Source: Lachnospiraceae bacterium (GTDB lineage: Bacteria; Bacillota; Clostridia; Lachnospirales; Lachnospiraceae). Taken from it: a DNA stretch of 64,000 nucleotides. Numbering within the stretch: position 1 is the first letter of the stretch; every line of letters begins with the position of its first letter. The stretch spans positions 62,001-126,000 of the forward strand of contig SVEC01000002.1 in NCBI GenBank assembly GCA_015057555.1. The letters run 5' to 3'. The notes under the pieces were generated by a model. The model did no database searches, had not been told where the DNA came from, and saw nothing but the letters and a program-made list of their open reading frames with translations. Shown here piece after piece: positions 46,489 to 55,714 of this stretch. A program made the position numbers and the translations under genes.

Positions 46489-47144
46489 TATTTTGCATCT
46501 CCTCGATATAAATCTACAACCAGCTTAACCTCTCCAACACCTAAACCAAGGTGCTTGGCAATCTCTAATATACTTAAGCCTGACTTGTGCATTTCAAGAA
46601 TTATAGCTTTGCTACCATCTACAGAAACCTCTTCCTCTGCTTCTTTTTCTTCAAGAATCTCCTGATCAATCTCTGAAATAGCTTCCTTTAATTCCTCTTC
46701 TTCAGCTTCCTGCTTTGTTTGTTCAATCTGCTTCTTACTTGCAATTATTTCTTCGATATCCTTCTTATAACCATCAATCATCTCCACAGTGGTCATAAGT
46801 TCCTTTTGTTTATCACATAGCATACTGTAAAGGAATGTAACCTCATTGTGATTTTTTTCAATCTCATCATTTACAGTAACCGCATAATCACCTAATGCTA
46901 AGGTTTTCTGATTAACTATTTCAGAAAATTTACCTTCTATATCGTCTAACTGAACATTGATTTGCTCATCCATATAATCTTTTATAAGCTTATCAATTTG
47001 AGCTTTTTGCTCTTCAGTAAGTTCTTGAGGAATTTCAATAATATCCTCATCAGGCTCACGTTTTTCAAGCTTTTCAGCAAAGTAATAGCTTACAAATATA
47101 AATAATATTCCTATTATAATAAGTATAATAACTACTGGTGACAT
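46488..47144 (-). CDS. Coiled-coil protein with N-terminal anchor and C-terminal HTH-like motif (DUF6115-like)
   Basis: The 218 residues begin with a transmembrane helix (about 2-23), continue with a long acidic coiled coil (about 35-170), and end with HKSGLSILEIAKHLGLGVGEVKLVVDLYRG, which resembles a helix-turn-helix. Similar proteins are common next to fapA and sigD in clostridial flagellar operons and are grouped under DUF6115, an assignment from memory of shape. The role is unknown; the tail may bind a partner protein rather than DNA because the protein is membrane-bound. Confidence 0.68.
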   Translation of the reverse strand: MSPVVIILIIIGILFIFVSYYFAEKLEKREPDEDIIEIPQELTEEQKAQIDKLIKDYMDEQINVQLDDIEGKFSEIVNQKTLALGDYAVTVNDEIEKNHNEVTFLYSMLCDKQKELMTTVEMIDGYKKDIEEIIASKKQIEQTKQEAEEEELKEAISEIDQEILEEKEAEEEVSVDGSKAIILEMHKSGLSILEIAKHLGLGVGEVKLVVDLYRGDAK

Positions 47145-47162
47145 AACATTCTCCTATTTCTA

Positions 47163-47492
47163 TTAGATTTTAATATCAAAATTTACACGGCTTATACCTG
47201 GGGTATTTATAGGTTTATCCTCTGACTTTGCTTTCTTTTTTTTCTTGTCATATAGGTTTTCGTACTTATTTTTACCCTCTTCCTTGGCATCATGACGCTG
47301 ATGGTAAAATACTGCTTCTTCCTTTTGAACGACAGTTTCCTTCACCTGTCTACTTTCTTCTTTTACCTGATTATGAGCATTATGACTTTGAAGGATATTT
47401 TGACCTTCCTTATTTTGTTGTATGCTGGCTACTGGTGTAGAACCCTGCATTGCAATAATTGGTGGAATCATACTCTCAACCCCTTCTTCCAC
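47163..47492 (-). CDS. Small hydrophilic hypothetical protein
   Basis: The 109 residues are almost all polar, with clusters of Lys, Glu, Gln and His and no helix-spanning or enzyme motif. The short C-terminal VNFDIKI may be a docking strand. The gene sits 9 bases from fapA within the operon. I recognise no family. Confidence 0.55.
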   Translation of the reverse strand: MEEGVESMIPPIIAMQGSTPVASIQQNKEGQNILQSHNAHNQVKEESRQVKETVVQKEEAVFYHQRHDAKEEGKNKYENLYDKKKKKAKSEDKPINTPGISRVNFDIKI

Positions 47493-47501
47493 TATGGACC
47501 T

Positions 47502-49106
47502 TTAAAAAGCTGTAGGTCTCACTTCTCCATCTACTATCTTATACCAACCATGTGCTTCCTTATCCTTAACAATATACACACTGCTTGCTATAAATAAAGT
47601 AACTCCTCTATAAGTATTACCAAGAACCTTAACACTTCCCTGCTTACCCTTATCAAGTTCCTGACGTATCTCTAAGAGTCTTTCGTTCTTATTGCCTCTT
47701 TCGGCATTAAGCTCATCTAATTTAGCATTATATTGTTTTATAAGCTTCATATTTTCAGGTGTAAGTTTAACTCCATTTTTAACCTTTTCTCTATATACAT
47801 TGAGATAAGAAGAAGTCTCTTCTATCTGATTGTTTATATCGGTTACAAAAGTTACTAACCCCTTCATCTCTTCATACAGTTCAGGTTTAACACCAACCTT
47901 AACCATAGTTTGTGTTTCCATACGGTTACCTATACTATTAACCTCAACGTAGGATTCACAAAGTATTTCACCACCTACAATAAAGCCTTTTCTACCACTA
48001 ACCACAACCTTACCACCAGAGGAAATATTACTATGGAGAATTGAACCAGCTAAAACATCACCTTGTGCCTCAACGTTTGCACTTTCAAAAAATTGAGCGC
48101 AAATATCGCCACCAGCAACCAAGCGACCCTTGGTCATTCCCTGTACACCTCTTTTAATAACAATATTTCCACCTGCTATAAGAGTTGCTCCCTCTACAAC
48201 ACCGTTTACCTGAATATCACCCTTTGCTCTTACAGTAAATCCAGTTCTAACCGTGCCAGGTATCATAACACTACCGTCATACTCAATATCACCTGTAGAC
48301 GCATCAACATCTGCAGCGACAGTATATGTATCAGAAACAAAAACCGTATCATCTGACAATGTTACATTACCATTAACCATACTTGTGATAACTGTTTTAT
48401 CTTCTGAAATACTTATATTTCTACCATATTTTAATATTTTTATCTTAGGCTTGTTTTGTATAACTTCATTACCATAGATATCCTTACCTGGGGTACCAAA
48501 ATTATGTGGGGTAAGCACGGCAAGTACGTCTCCCTCACTAACTCCTGTAAACAAATTTAACTCATGGAAATCAACGCTACCATCCTCTAGCATCTTAGGT
48601 TTTGATAAAGGTTTTGTATTAAACTTATAATCTATCTTAGTATCTGTTCCATGAATAGGCTTATCTCCTTTTACTATTGGTATATTAAGACAATACTGTC
48701 TTGCCATAAGAAACACATCTATAACTTTATGGACAATACCATGGCAGATATTTTCTCTCTCTAACTCGGCAATAATCTCCTTTTTTGACATAAGATTACC
48801 ACCTGTCGATGGTGGATAAAACCTTGCATAAGCAACCATCTTGTCCTCAGACACAATAATTTTAGCTGACTCATCAAATTTTTCAATCAACTTGTCACTA
48901 ATTTTAACTCTCATCGGTTTATCTGCAAGAGTATCTAATGCTTTTTTAATTACTAAAGCATTATAATGTGCAAAGCTTTTTCCGTCTAAAAATTCTGTGA
49001 TTTCTTTAATATCTAGATTCTTTCCATCATTCATTGGTGGATACAAATCAAGATATGTTCCATCATCCTTAATTTCAATTTTGAAAAATGAATTTTTATA
49101 TTTCAT
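47502..49106 (-). CDS. FapA-family protein (DUF342)
   Basis: The 534-residue protein has an N-terminal region (about 1-150), a central polyhedral beta-solenoid typical of FapA/DUF342 (about 150-380) with repeated G-D-I-x-V-x-G elements, and a C-terminal coiled coil (about 400-480). FapA proteins are common in polar or peritrichous flagellar operons; the exact role is unknown, with suggested links to flagellar placement or signalling. It lies directly after sigD (6-base gap). Confidence 0.82.
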   Translation of the reverse strand: MKYKNSFFKIEIKDDGTYLDLYPPMNDGKNLDIKEITEFLDGKSFAHYNALVIKKALDTLADKPMRVKISDKLIEKFDESAKIIVSEDKMVAYARFYPPSTGGNLMSKKEIIAELERENICHGIVHKVIDVFLMARQYCLNIPIVKGDKPIHGTDTKIDYKFNTKPLSKPKMLEDGSVDFHELNLFTGVSEGDVLAVLTPHNFGTPGKDIYGNEVIQNKPKIKILKYGRNISISEDKTVITSMVNGNVTLSDDTVFVSDTYTVAADVDASTGDIEYDGSVMIPGTVRTGFTVRAKGDIQVNGVVEGATLIAGGNIVIKRGVQGMTKGRLVAGGDICAQFFESANVEAQGDVLAGSILHSNISSGGKVVVSGRKGFIVGGEILCESYVEVNSIGNRMETQTMVKVGVKPELYEEMKGLVTFVTDINNQIEETSSYLNVYREKVKNGVKLTPENMKLIKQYNAKLDELNAERGNKNERLLEIRQELDKGKQGSVKVLGNTYRGVTLFIASSVYIVKDKEAHGWYKIVDGEVRPTAF

Positions 49107-49112
49107 ATAATT

Positions 49113-49892
49113 CTACCCCATTAACATTGCGAAATCTTCTCCCAAATATCCTCGCATCTTTTTTAATGCTTTTGAATGTAGCTGAGATACTCTCGATTCA
49201 GACACATCCATTACATTACTAATTTCTTTTAGCGTTAGTTCTTCATAATAATATAAAAGTACTACTGTTTTTTCCTTTTCTGTCAAGCTTTCTAGAGCAC
49301 TCATCAAGGTTTCTTTTAATTCCTTCTCCTCAACTATTGCTTCCGGCTCTACTCTCATATGCCCTAAAGATGCACTGGTTTTTATTTCATTACCCTGCTC
49401 AACAAAATCTTCAAGCGATGAAATATTTGATACATTTGTCTGGCCTAACCAATTTAGATACTCATCTCCAGTTATTCCTAACTCCTTTGCTATATCATCA
49501 TCAGTATAGTTTGAACCCTTTTCATTTTCTAGCTTCTTAATAGCCGCATCTATAGACTTTTGCTTCTGTCTTACAGAACGTGGAATCCAATCCATCTTTC
49601 TAATTTGGTCTAAAATAGAGCCTCTTATTCTCAAACTGGCATAGGTTTCAAACTTAATTCCCTTACCATAATCAAACTTGTCTATAGCATCTATAAGTCC
49701 AAATATTCCATAACTTACCAAATCCTCATATTCAACATTTGAACCCAAGTATATAGCAAGTCTACCTGCAACTACCTTCACCAGTGGAACATATTCAATT
49801 ATAATCTGCTCGCGTATCACGCTAGTCTTTGAATGAGAATACTCAATCCAAAGTCTTTCCTTGTTGTCAATTATTGCCATTTCGACGTCCAC
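49113..49892 (-). CDS. sigD: RNA polymerase sigma factor FliA/SigD (sigma-28 family)
   Basis: This sigma factor directs late flagellar and chemotaxis promoters. The 259 residues contain region 2 (YEDLVSYGIFGLIDAIDKFD, FETYASLRIRGSILDQIRKMDW), region 3 (PRSVRQKQKSIDAAI) and region 4 helix-turn-helix (LTLKEISNVMDVSESRVSQLHSKALKKMR). A ribosome binding site (GGGGTGG) precedes the start. It follows a small membrane protein gene and cheD. No anti-sigma factor (FlgM) gene is in the window. Confidence 0.95.
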   Translation of the reverse strand: MDVEMAIIDNKERLWIEYSHSKTSVIREQIIIEYVPLVKVVAGRLAIYLGSNVEYEDLVSYGIFGLIDAIDKFDYGKGIKFETYASLRIRGSILDQIRKMDWIPRSVRQKQKSIDAAIKKLENEKGSNYTDDDIAKELGITGDEYLNWLGQTNVSNISSLEDFVEQGNEIKTSASLGHMRVEPEAIVEEKELKETLMSALESLTEKEKTVVLLYYYEELTLKEISNVMDVSESRVSQLHSKALKKMRGYLGEDFAMLMG

Positions 49893-49930
49893 CCCTTACT
49901 GTACGTATATGACCTTCTCTTAAGTTTTGA

Positions 49931-50194
49931 TTATTCTTGTAATTTCCCTTCTTCTTGGATTTCGTCTTCATCCTCATCATTTATTTCTTCAACCTTTGTA
50001 TCCAAATTTCTAATAACATCTATTAGTTTTATGGCTACAGTAGATATAACGTAGAATATAATGATTACAATAAGCATAATAACCAAAGAACGAATAATCT
50101 CTCTCTCGTACTTGATATTAAGTATTAATGTAATTAAAGCTGCCATAAGCACAACAAAGGCTCTGGCATATCTATATTTACTCTTTAGATCCAA
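49931..50194 (-). CDS. Small two-helix membrane protein between cheD and sigD
   Basis: The 87 residues have two hydrophobic helices (about 10-28 and 32-56) and a strongly acidic C-terminal tail. Similar small proteins occur at this position in other clostridial che operons; I know no function. It may help attach che components to the membrane. Confidence 0.62.
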   Translation of the reverse strand: MDLKSKYRYARAFVVLMAALITLILNIKYEREIIRSLVIMLIVIIIFYVISTVAIKLIDVIRNLDTKVEEINDEDEDEIQEEGKLQE

Positions 50195-50211
50195 CTTTAC
50201 TTACCTCAAGC

Positions 50212-50700
50212 TTAAATAATATTTACCTGTTTACCTGCTTTAATCACTGATAACTCACAGGATTCAGGGTCGAAAACAATAGTCCTACCATAGTCAAGAC
50301 CTACATCTTCACCAACGATTTTAATGTTATGACTTTTTAATCTAAGTCTTACTGCTTCTATATTTTTATTGCCAATATTTCCAATATCAGATGAACCCGA
50401 ATTAAATGAGAACATCTTGGCACCACCGGCAATTTTTGCTTTGAGTGATTTTTTATTTATACCCATACCTTCAAGCTTCTCTATAAGCAAATCAATGCCA
50501 GTGTCGGCAAACTTCATTTTGTTTTGATTGTTTTTTATTTTTGTACTGTCAGGTAACATTACATGAACCAAACCGGCTGTTTTAGTATTACTATCGTACA
50601 ACACAGCACCTATACAGGAACCAAGACCAATGGTAGTAATCTTATCAGGAGATTTGCAAACATTCATGTCTGCTATTCCGACCTTGATTACATTACCCAT
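50212..50700 (-). CDS. cheD: Chemoreceptor glutamine deamidase CheD
   Basis: CheD deamidates receptor glutamines and also activates CheC. The 162 residues include the catalytic Cys-His pair in LGSCIGAVLYDSNTKTAGLVHVMLP and the GAKMFSF strand. The start overlaps cheC by 8 bases, consistent with their partnership as in Bacillus and Thermotoga. Confidence 0.94.
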   Translation of the reverse strand: MGNVIKVGIADMNVCKSPDKITTIGLGSCIGAVLYDSNTKTAGLVHVMLPDSTKIKNNQNKMKFADTGIDLLIEKLEGMGINKKSLKAKIAGGAKMFSFNSGSSDIGNIGNKNIEAVRLRLKSHNIKIVGEDVGLDYGRTIVFDPESCELSVIKAGKQVNII

Positions 50701-51304
50701 CTATACCTCCAATACCCAGTTTATTAAGGAGAGCATCAAAGGAATGTACCTCAGACATCATCATAATATATCCATCTACTTCCTTTTCGCCTGCTTTAAA
50801 CTGTGAGTTAATAAGAAGTGCTTTATCACTAATTTTACCAAACTCTATACAAGGAACACTCAAAATAGCTCCAGCCATATCAATACAAGATTCCGGCTGT
50901 GAATATCTCATCTTCATACCTGTTAAGGTTTCTAAAGATGCAACATAGGAACCAATAATTATATTAGCTATCTCTCCTATTGCAGAAATGCCAATCTCTG
51001 AGTGCCATTCTATCTGATCTCCCATAAGAGCCTTGACAAGATTTTCAGCATCCTCCATGCCTACTACGAATAAAATCATAGCATTCATATCTCCGCCTAT
51101 AGTACTTAAAACACCCATAACTGTGGCGTCGGGACCACCCAGAATGTTTTCAAGCTCATTGAAATCATATATGTCCACCTTAGGTGGAGACATAGTTAAT
51201 TTGGAATTAAGCATAACTGACAAGGAAGTAGTAGCATTGCCAGCTCCAATATTACCTAATTCTGTTAGGGCGTTAAAGGCTTGTTCTGATAATCTTTCAC
51301 TCAT
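50693..51304 (-). CDS. cheC: CheY-P phosphatase CheC
   Basis: CheC dephosphorylates CheY-P and is regulated by CheD. The 203 residues contain two active-site motifs with Glu and Asn: ELGNIGAGNATTSL near residue 14 and GEIANIIIGSY near residue 110. Both are intact, so the enzyme should be active. It is transcribed with cheW upstream and cheD downstream. Confidence 0.93.
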   Translation of the reverse strand: MSERLSEQAFNALTELGNIGAGNATTSLSVMLNSKLTMSPPKVDIYDFNELENILGGPDATVMGVLSTIGGDMNAMILFVVGMEDAENLVKALMGDQIEWHSEIGISAIGEIANIIIGSYVASLETLTGMKMRYSQPESCIDMAGAILSVPCIEFGKISDKALLINSQFKAGEKEVDGYIMMMSEVHSFDALLNKLGIGGIDG

Positions 51305-51314
51305 AAGCTATCTC

Positions 51315-51776
51315 CTAGAATTCGTTATCAATATCATTAATAATTACACCAATATTGAGAAGCGATATAAGAGTGTCATTATACTTACCAACACCTGTAA
51401 GGTAGGCTCTTGTAGTATCTGCCGCATCACTGGCAAGCTTCTCAACATCATTATCTGAAAGTGTTACAACTTCCTTTACTTCATCTACAAGCATACCAAT
51501 CTTAGCATTACCTTCATATTTGATGATTAGAATTCTTGATGCATTAGTAGTGTCCTTATCTGGAAGTTCAAACTTTCTTCTCATGCTCATTACAGGAATT
51601 ATCTCACCTCTAAGGTTAATAATTCCAAGAAAATACTCCTGAGTATGAGGAACTCTTGTAATCGGCTGAAGTCTGACAATATTATCAATATATGTAATAT
51701 CTATTCCATACTGCTCATTATCAAACTTAACCATAATATATTGCTTTAAATCATTATTTACTGCATTACTATCCAT
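51315..51776 (-). CDS. cheW: Coupling protein CheW
   Basis: CheW links receptors to CheA. The 153 residues have the double SH3-like fold, with YGIDITYIDNIVRLQPITRVPHTQEYFLGIINLRGEIIPVMSMR as the core signature (several shorter parts of which are conserved). It follows cheA by 13 bases. Confidence 0.95.
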   Translation of the reverse strand: MDSNAVNNDLKQYIMVKFDNEQYGIDITYIDNIVRLQPITRVPHTQEYFLGIINLRGEIIPVMSMRRKFELPDKDTTNASRILIIKYEGNAKIGMLVDEVKEVVTLSDNDVEKLASDAADTTRAYLTGVGKYNDTLISLLNIGVIINDIDNEF

Positions 51777-51789
51777 TATTACACCTCCA

Positions 51790-53859
51790 TTATACTAAAG
51801 TGTTAGAATCAATTATAAGGGCAACTTCACCATTACCAAGAATAGTAGCACCACTTATCATCTTTGGTACTCTAATATACTTACCTAAAGGCTTAATTAC
51901 GATTTCCTGCTGTCCCAAGAGCTTATCTATTACAAGACCAGCCTGTCTGTCGCCCTTCTTGACAATAACAACAATAAGTCCTTCGTCATCATTTTCATCT
52001 CTTTCTACAGGTTCAATATCAAGTACCTCATTAAGTCTAACAAGAGGTATAACTGTACCACGAAGGTTAATAACCTCCTTAGTTTGTACATACTTAATAT
52101 CATCAGGAACTATCTCTTCAATAGTAACTACAGAGTTAAGTGGAAGTGCGTACATCTCATCTGCAATCTTAACCATAAGTGCCTGAATAATAGCAAGAGT
52201 AAGTGGAAGTCTTACAATAAACTTAGTTCCCTCTCCAAGCTTTGTAACAACCTCAACATCACCGCCAAGTCCTTCTATCTTATTCTTAACAACATCAAGA
52301 CCAACGCCTCGACCTGACACATCAGAAATCTTCTCTGCAGTTGAGAATGCAGGTGCAAATAATAAATCAACTGCTTCCTTATCTGACATAAACTCAGCCT
52401 GTTCTTCAGTTATTGTCCCCTTCTCTATAGCCTTACGCTTAATCTTTTCAACATCTACACCGGCACCGTCATCAGACACCTCAATAGTAACATTGTTACC
52501 ATCCTGATAAGCATCGAGTCTAATAGTACCAACCTTTGGCTTGCCAATCTTCAATCTGTCAATAGTTGACTCAAGACCGTGATCAGCAGCATTTCTCAAC
52601 ATATGCATAAGTGGATCACCAATCTCATCAATAACTGTTCTGTCAAGCTCTGTATCCTCACCAGTCATAATAAGCTCCATATCCTTATTCAGCTTCTTAG
52701 AAAGGTCACGGATCATTCTTGGGAATCTATTAACAACACTCTCGATAGGTACCATTCGAACCTTCATAACTGACTCATGAAGATTAGTAGTTACTCTCTC
52801 AAGATACTCTATCTGCTCGTTAAAGGTCTGAACCTGAACTCTGGCATCGCCAGTTACAGATACAAGTCCATTTTTTGCAATTATAAGCTCAGAAACAAGA
52901 TTCATAAGATCATCAAGTTTCTCAATATCTACTCTAACTGAGCGATTAACGACCGGTTTAGAAGACTTACTGCTTGATGTTGAAGGTTTCTTATCTTCTT
53001 TCTTCTCAACAACAACCTTCTCCTCAGCCTTAGTTTCTGTTGTTGCAGTTGGAGTTGTCTCCTGAACCTCTTCTGGAATCTCAAAATGCTCAATGACAGC
53101 TTCTTCTATCTCAGATACATTTTCAATAATCTTCTTAATTTCCTCTATAGGCTTTTCAGATAAGATAAACATAGAGAAATCAAAATCAAATCTCTCATCC
53201 TCTATATCCTGTACACTTGGAACAGACTTGATAATTTCTCCCTTACCCTCAAGGCCTTTAAATACAAGAAATGCTCTCGCAGCCTTAAGAAGACAGGTTT
53301 CCTGAATATATACAGTAGTTGCATATACATTCATACCATTAGCCTTAGCCTCATTCATAGCATTTTTTTCAAAATCAGCTATAGGAATCTGAAGATACTT
53401 CTTTCTCTCCTGGCTTCCGGCTGGTGCAGCCTCAGCTTTTGGTGCTTCAATTACCTCTGGTTCGCCAGTATCACATTTTCCTTCTAGGGCTGCATTGAGT
53501 AAGCCAATTAATTCTTCATTATCCTCTGTACCTTCATCAGAAGAATCAACAATATTAGATAGATATCCTTCTATAGCATCAAGACATTTAAACACTATAT
53601 CAACCATATCTGCATTTACATTAAGTTTTCCATTACGAACCTCAGAGAAAACATTTTCCATATCGTGAGTAAGTCTCTGCATTCTCTTAAAGCCCATAGT
53701 TCCTGCCATACCCTTTAATGAATGAGCTGCACGGAAAATCTCATTAACAGTGTCTATATTTTCTGGCTCTGCCTCTAATATAAGCACCTGCTCATTCAAG
53801 TTTTGCAAATGTTCCTTTGTCTCATCAATAAAAATCTCAAGATATTGACTTAAATCCAT
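51790..53859 (-). CDS. cheA: Chemotaxis histidine kinase CheA
   Basis: CheA phosphorylates CheY and CheB. The 689 residues contain P1 with phospho-His46 (AAHSLKGMAG), a P2-like domain (about 160-260), dimerisation P3, the ATP-binding P4 (MLRNAADHGLE, DDGAGVD, GRGVGLDVVK) and the CheW-like P5 (about 550-689). The gene start overlaps the cheB stop by one base. All expected catalytic parts are present. Confidence 0.96.
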   Translation of the reverse strand: MDLSQYLEIFIDETKEHLQNLNEQVLILEAEPENIDTVNEIFRAAHSLKGMAGTMGFKRMQRLTHDMENVFSEVRNGKLNVNADMVDIVFKCLDAIEGYLSNIVDSSDEGTEDNEELIGLLNAALEGKCDTGEPEVIEAPKAEAAPAGSQERKKYLQIPIADFEKNAMNEAKANGMNVYATTVYIQETCLLKAARAFLVFKGLEGKGEIIKSVPSVQDIEDERFDFDFSMFILSEKPIEEIKKIIENVSEIEEAVIEHFEIPEEVQETTPTATTETKAEEKVVVEKKEDKKPSTSSSKSSKPVVNRSVRVDIEKLDDLMNLVSELIIAKNGLVSVTGDARVQVQTFNEQIEYLERVTTNLHESVMKVRMVPIESVVNRFPRMIRDLSKKLNKDMELIMTGEDTELDRTVIDEIGDPLMHMLRNAADHGLESTIDRLKIGKPKVGTIRLDAYQDGNNVTIEVSDDGAGVDVEKIKRKAIEKGTITEEQAEFMSDKEAVDLLFAPAFSTAEKISDVSGRGVGLDVVKNKIEGLGGDVEVVTKLGEGTKFIVRLPLTLAIIQALMVKIADEMYALPLNSVVTIEEIVPDDIKYVQTKEVINLRGTVIPLVRLNEVLDIEPVERDENDDEGLIVVIVKKGDRQAGLVIDKLLGQQEIVIKPLGKYIRVPKMISGATILGNGEVALIIDSNTLV

Positions 53860-54983
53860 TATAGCACCCCTACTTTCTTAATTATTTCTTTTGCAATTTC
53901 ATCAAGATCACATACTACATCTGTCAATCCTGTTTCATATATAGCCTTAGGCATACCGTAAACAGTACTAGACTTCTCGTCCTGAGCAATAACATATAGT
54001 TTCTTATGTCCCGAAAGCTCTGTTATTCCCTTTGTACCATCTGCGCCCATACCAGTAAGCACAACACATACAATTTCTTCATAACAAAATAAATTGCATA
54101 TGCTACTGTACATTATGTTGCCACATGGTTTTAATCCACCAATAGGGGGGGTATCATCAAAATAAATAGATACCTTACCATGTTCTTCCCTTACTGCAAG
54201 ATGTGTTCCACCTTTTGCTATATATACTACTCCGTTTTTTAGAACATCTCCTTGAGCAGCTTCCTTTACCGATATTTCACTAATTTCATCCAATCTACGA
54301 GCCATAGTATCAGTAAATCCTGCCGGCATATGCTGAACAATAAGCATTGGTGCCGCCAAGTTCTTTGGGAGCTTTGGTATAACGGATTGTAAGGCTTTTG
54401 GACCTCCTGTAGAACAAACAAGAGCAACTAACTTTTTAGTCTTTACATTAAAGCTTTTTGATACATCCTTAAATCGTTCATTATTAGGCTGTATGCTTTG
54501 TGACTTGTTACCGGTTTCTTGTTTGTCATAAAATTTAACTACTTTTCCAGTTCTATATGACTTATATGTAGCATCAACAACTCCATCCTTATCATTAATT
54601 GAGCTGGCAATAAATAATGCCTTGTTAATCTTCTCCCTAAACTCTACATCTACAAAGATTCTGTTAGGTTTTTTAATGAATTCCATGGCACCAAGTTCAA
54701 GTGCTGTAAATGTATCCTTAGCATCTCCCTGAGCACTAATTATAATAAATGGGATTTCTATACCATTACTCTTTATTGTCTTTAATAGCTCAAGTCCACT
54801 CATCTTAGGCATATTTATATCACAAAATATAGCTACAATATCATCCTTTTCCTCGATGATTTTAAGTCCTTCTACACCATTAGCAGCTGTATAGGCAACA
54901 ATATATTCATTTGTATTACCAATTATATCAGACATAACCCTTCTCATAAGTGCAGAGTCATCTATAACTAGAACTTTTTTCAT
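53859..54983 (-). CDS. cheB: Chemotaxis response regulator / methylesterase CheB
   Basis: CheB removes methyl groups (and can deamidate) receptors. The 374 residues have a receiver domain with Asp55 (FCDINMP), a linker, and a methylesterase domain with the catalytic Ser in VCSTGGPKAL, His in QHMPAGFT and Asp in GMGADGTKG. It overlaps its neighbours by one base on both sides. No cheR gene is within the window. Confidence 0.95.
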   Translation of the reverse strand: MKKVLVIDDSALMRRVMSDIIGNTNEYIVAYTAANGVEGLKIIEEKDDIVAIFCDINMPKMSGLELLKTIKSNGIEIPFIIISAQGDAKDTFTALELGAMEFIKKPNRIFVDVEFREKINKALFIASSINDKDGVVDATYKSYRTGKVVKFYDKQETGNKSQSIQPNNERFKDVSKSFNVKTKKLVALVCSTGGPKALQSVIPKLPKNLAAPMLIVQHMPAGFTDTMARRLDEISEISVKEAAQGDVLKNGVVYIAKGGTHLAVREEHGKVSIYFDDTPPIGGLKPCGNIMYSSICNLFCYEEIVCVVLTGMGADGTKGITELSGHKKLYVIAQDEKSSTVYGMPKAIYETGLTDVVCDLDEIAKEIIKKVGVL

Positions 54984-55699
54984 TATATCATTCCCATTTC
55001 CTTTGCTCTATTAAGTCTTTCGCTTTCAAATATATATTTTATAATATTATCTCGTTCTTCTTTTGTAATTTTTAGGAACTCTAATCTTTGTTCAACAAGC
55101 TCTGGATGATTAGGCATACGAGTGCTACTTAATACTCTGGCAAATAAACTAAATCTAAAAACAAACTCATCTACTGCCAAAACAAATTTAAGCTTAACAA
55201 CCTCATTCTTGTCCAAAAATTGTCTTTGAATAATCTTTGCGCCACCACCACTTATATCCATAAGCTTAGCTTCCTGCCATTCCAAATCGTCTTCTGATAT
55301 CACTTCAATATCCGGCTTTCCAGTTTCATACTCCTCATCAGATACGATTCTTATATTGGCATTAAGCTTGCATACATATCTGTAAAACTGTCTTCTTTGA
55401 ACCTTTTCAAGCTGTCCAATAATTAATACTTCTAAGAAATACATATGACCTTCCTTATATCTAGAAGTAATAATCACATTACACTGCAAAAGACCCTTAT
55501 CGGTGTAAAAGCAAGCTGAATACTTGTCACTTACAGCAAGCGGAACAATTTTTCCCTCAAAAATAGGCATAGCAATTTGGAGCTTATTTCCAGGTAAAAT
55601 ATCAAATATTTTACTGACATAGACTTTCTTATTCTGCTCATTTCTAATAACATCGTCCAATTTTACAAGTTCAATTTTATTTCCTATTGAAATTCCCAT
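54983..55699 (-). CDS. PilZ-domain flagellar brake protein (YcgR-like)
   Basis: PilZ proteins bind cyclic di-GMP and slow the motor. The 238 residues have an N-terminal YcgR-like domain (about 1-100) and PilZ (about 105-225). The c-di-GMP motifs are visible: RRQFYRY (RxxxR type) and DISGGGAKI (D/NxSxxG). Its place between flhG and cheB supports a motility role. Confidence 0.87.
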   Translation of the reverse strand: MGISIGNKIELVKLDDVIRNEQNKKVYVSKIFDILPGNKLQIAMPIFEGKIVPLAVSDKYSACFYTDKGLLQCNVIITSRYKEGHMYFLEVLIIGQLEKVQRRQFYRYVCKLNANIRIVSDEEYETGKPDIEVISEDDLEWQEAKLMDISGGGAKIIQRQFLDKNEVVKLKFVLAVDEFVFRFSLFARVLSSTRMPNHPELVEQRLEFLKITKEERDNIIKYIFESERLNRAKEMGMI

Positions 55700-55714
55700 A
55701 TAAACCCCTTTTCA

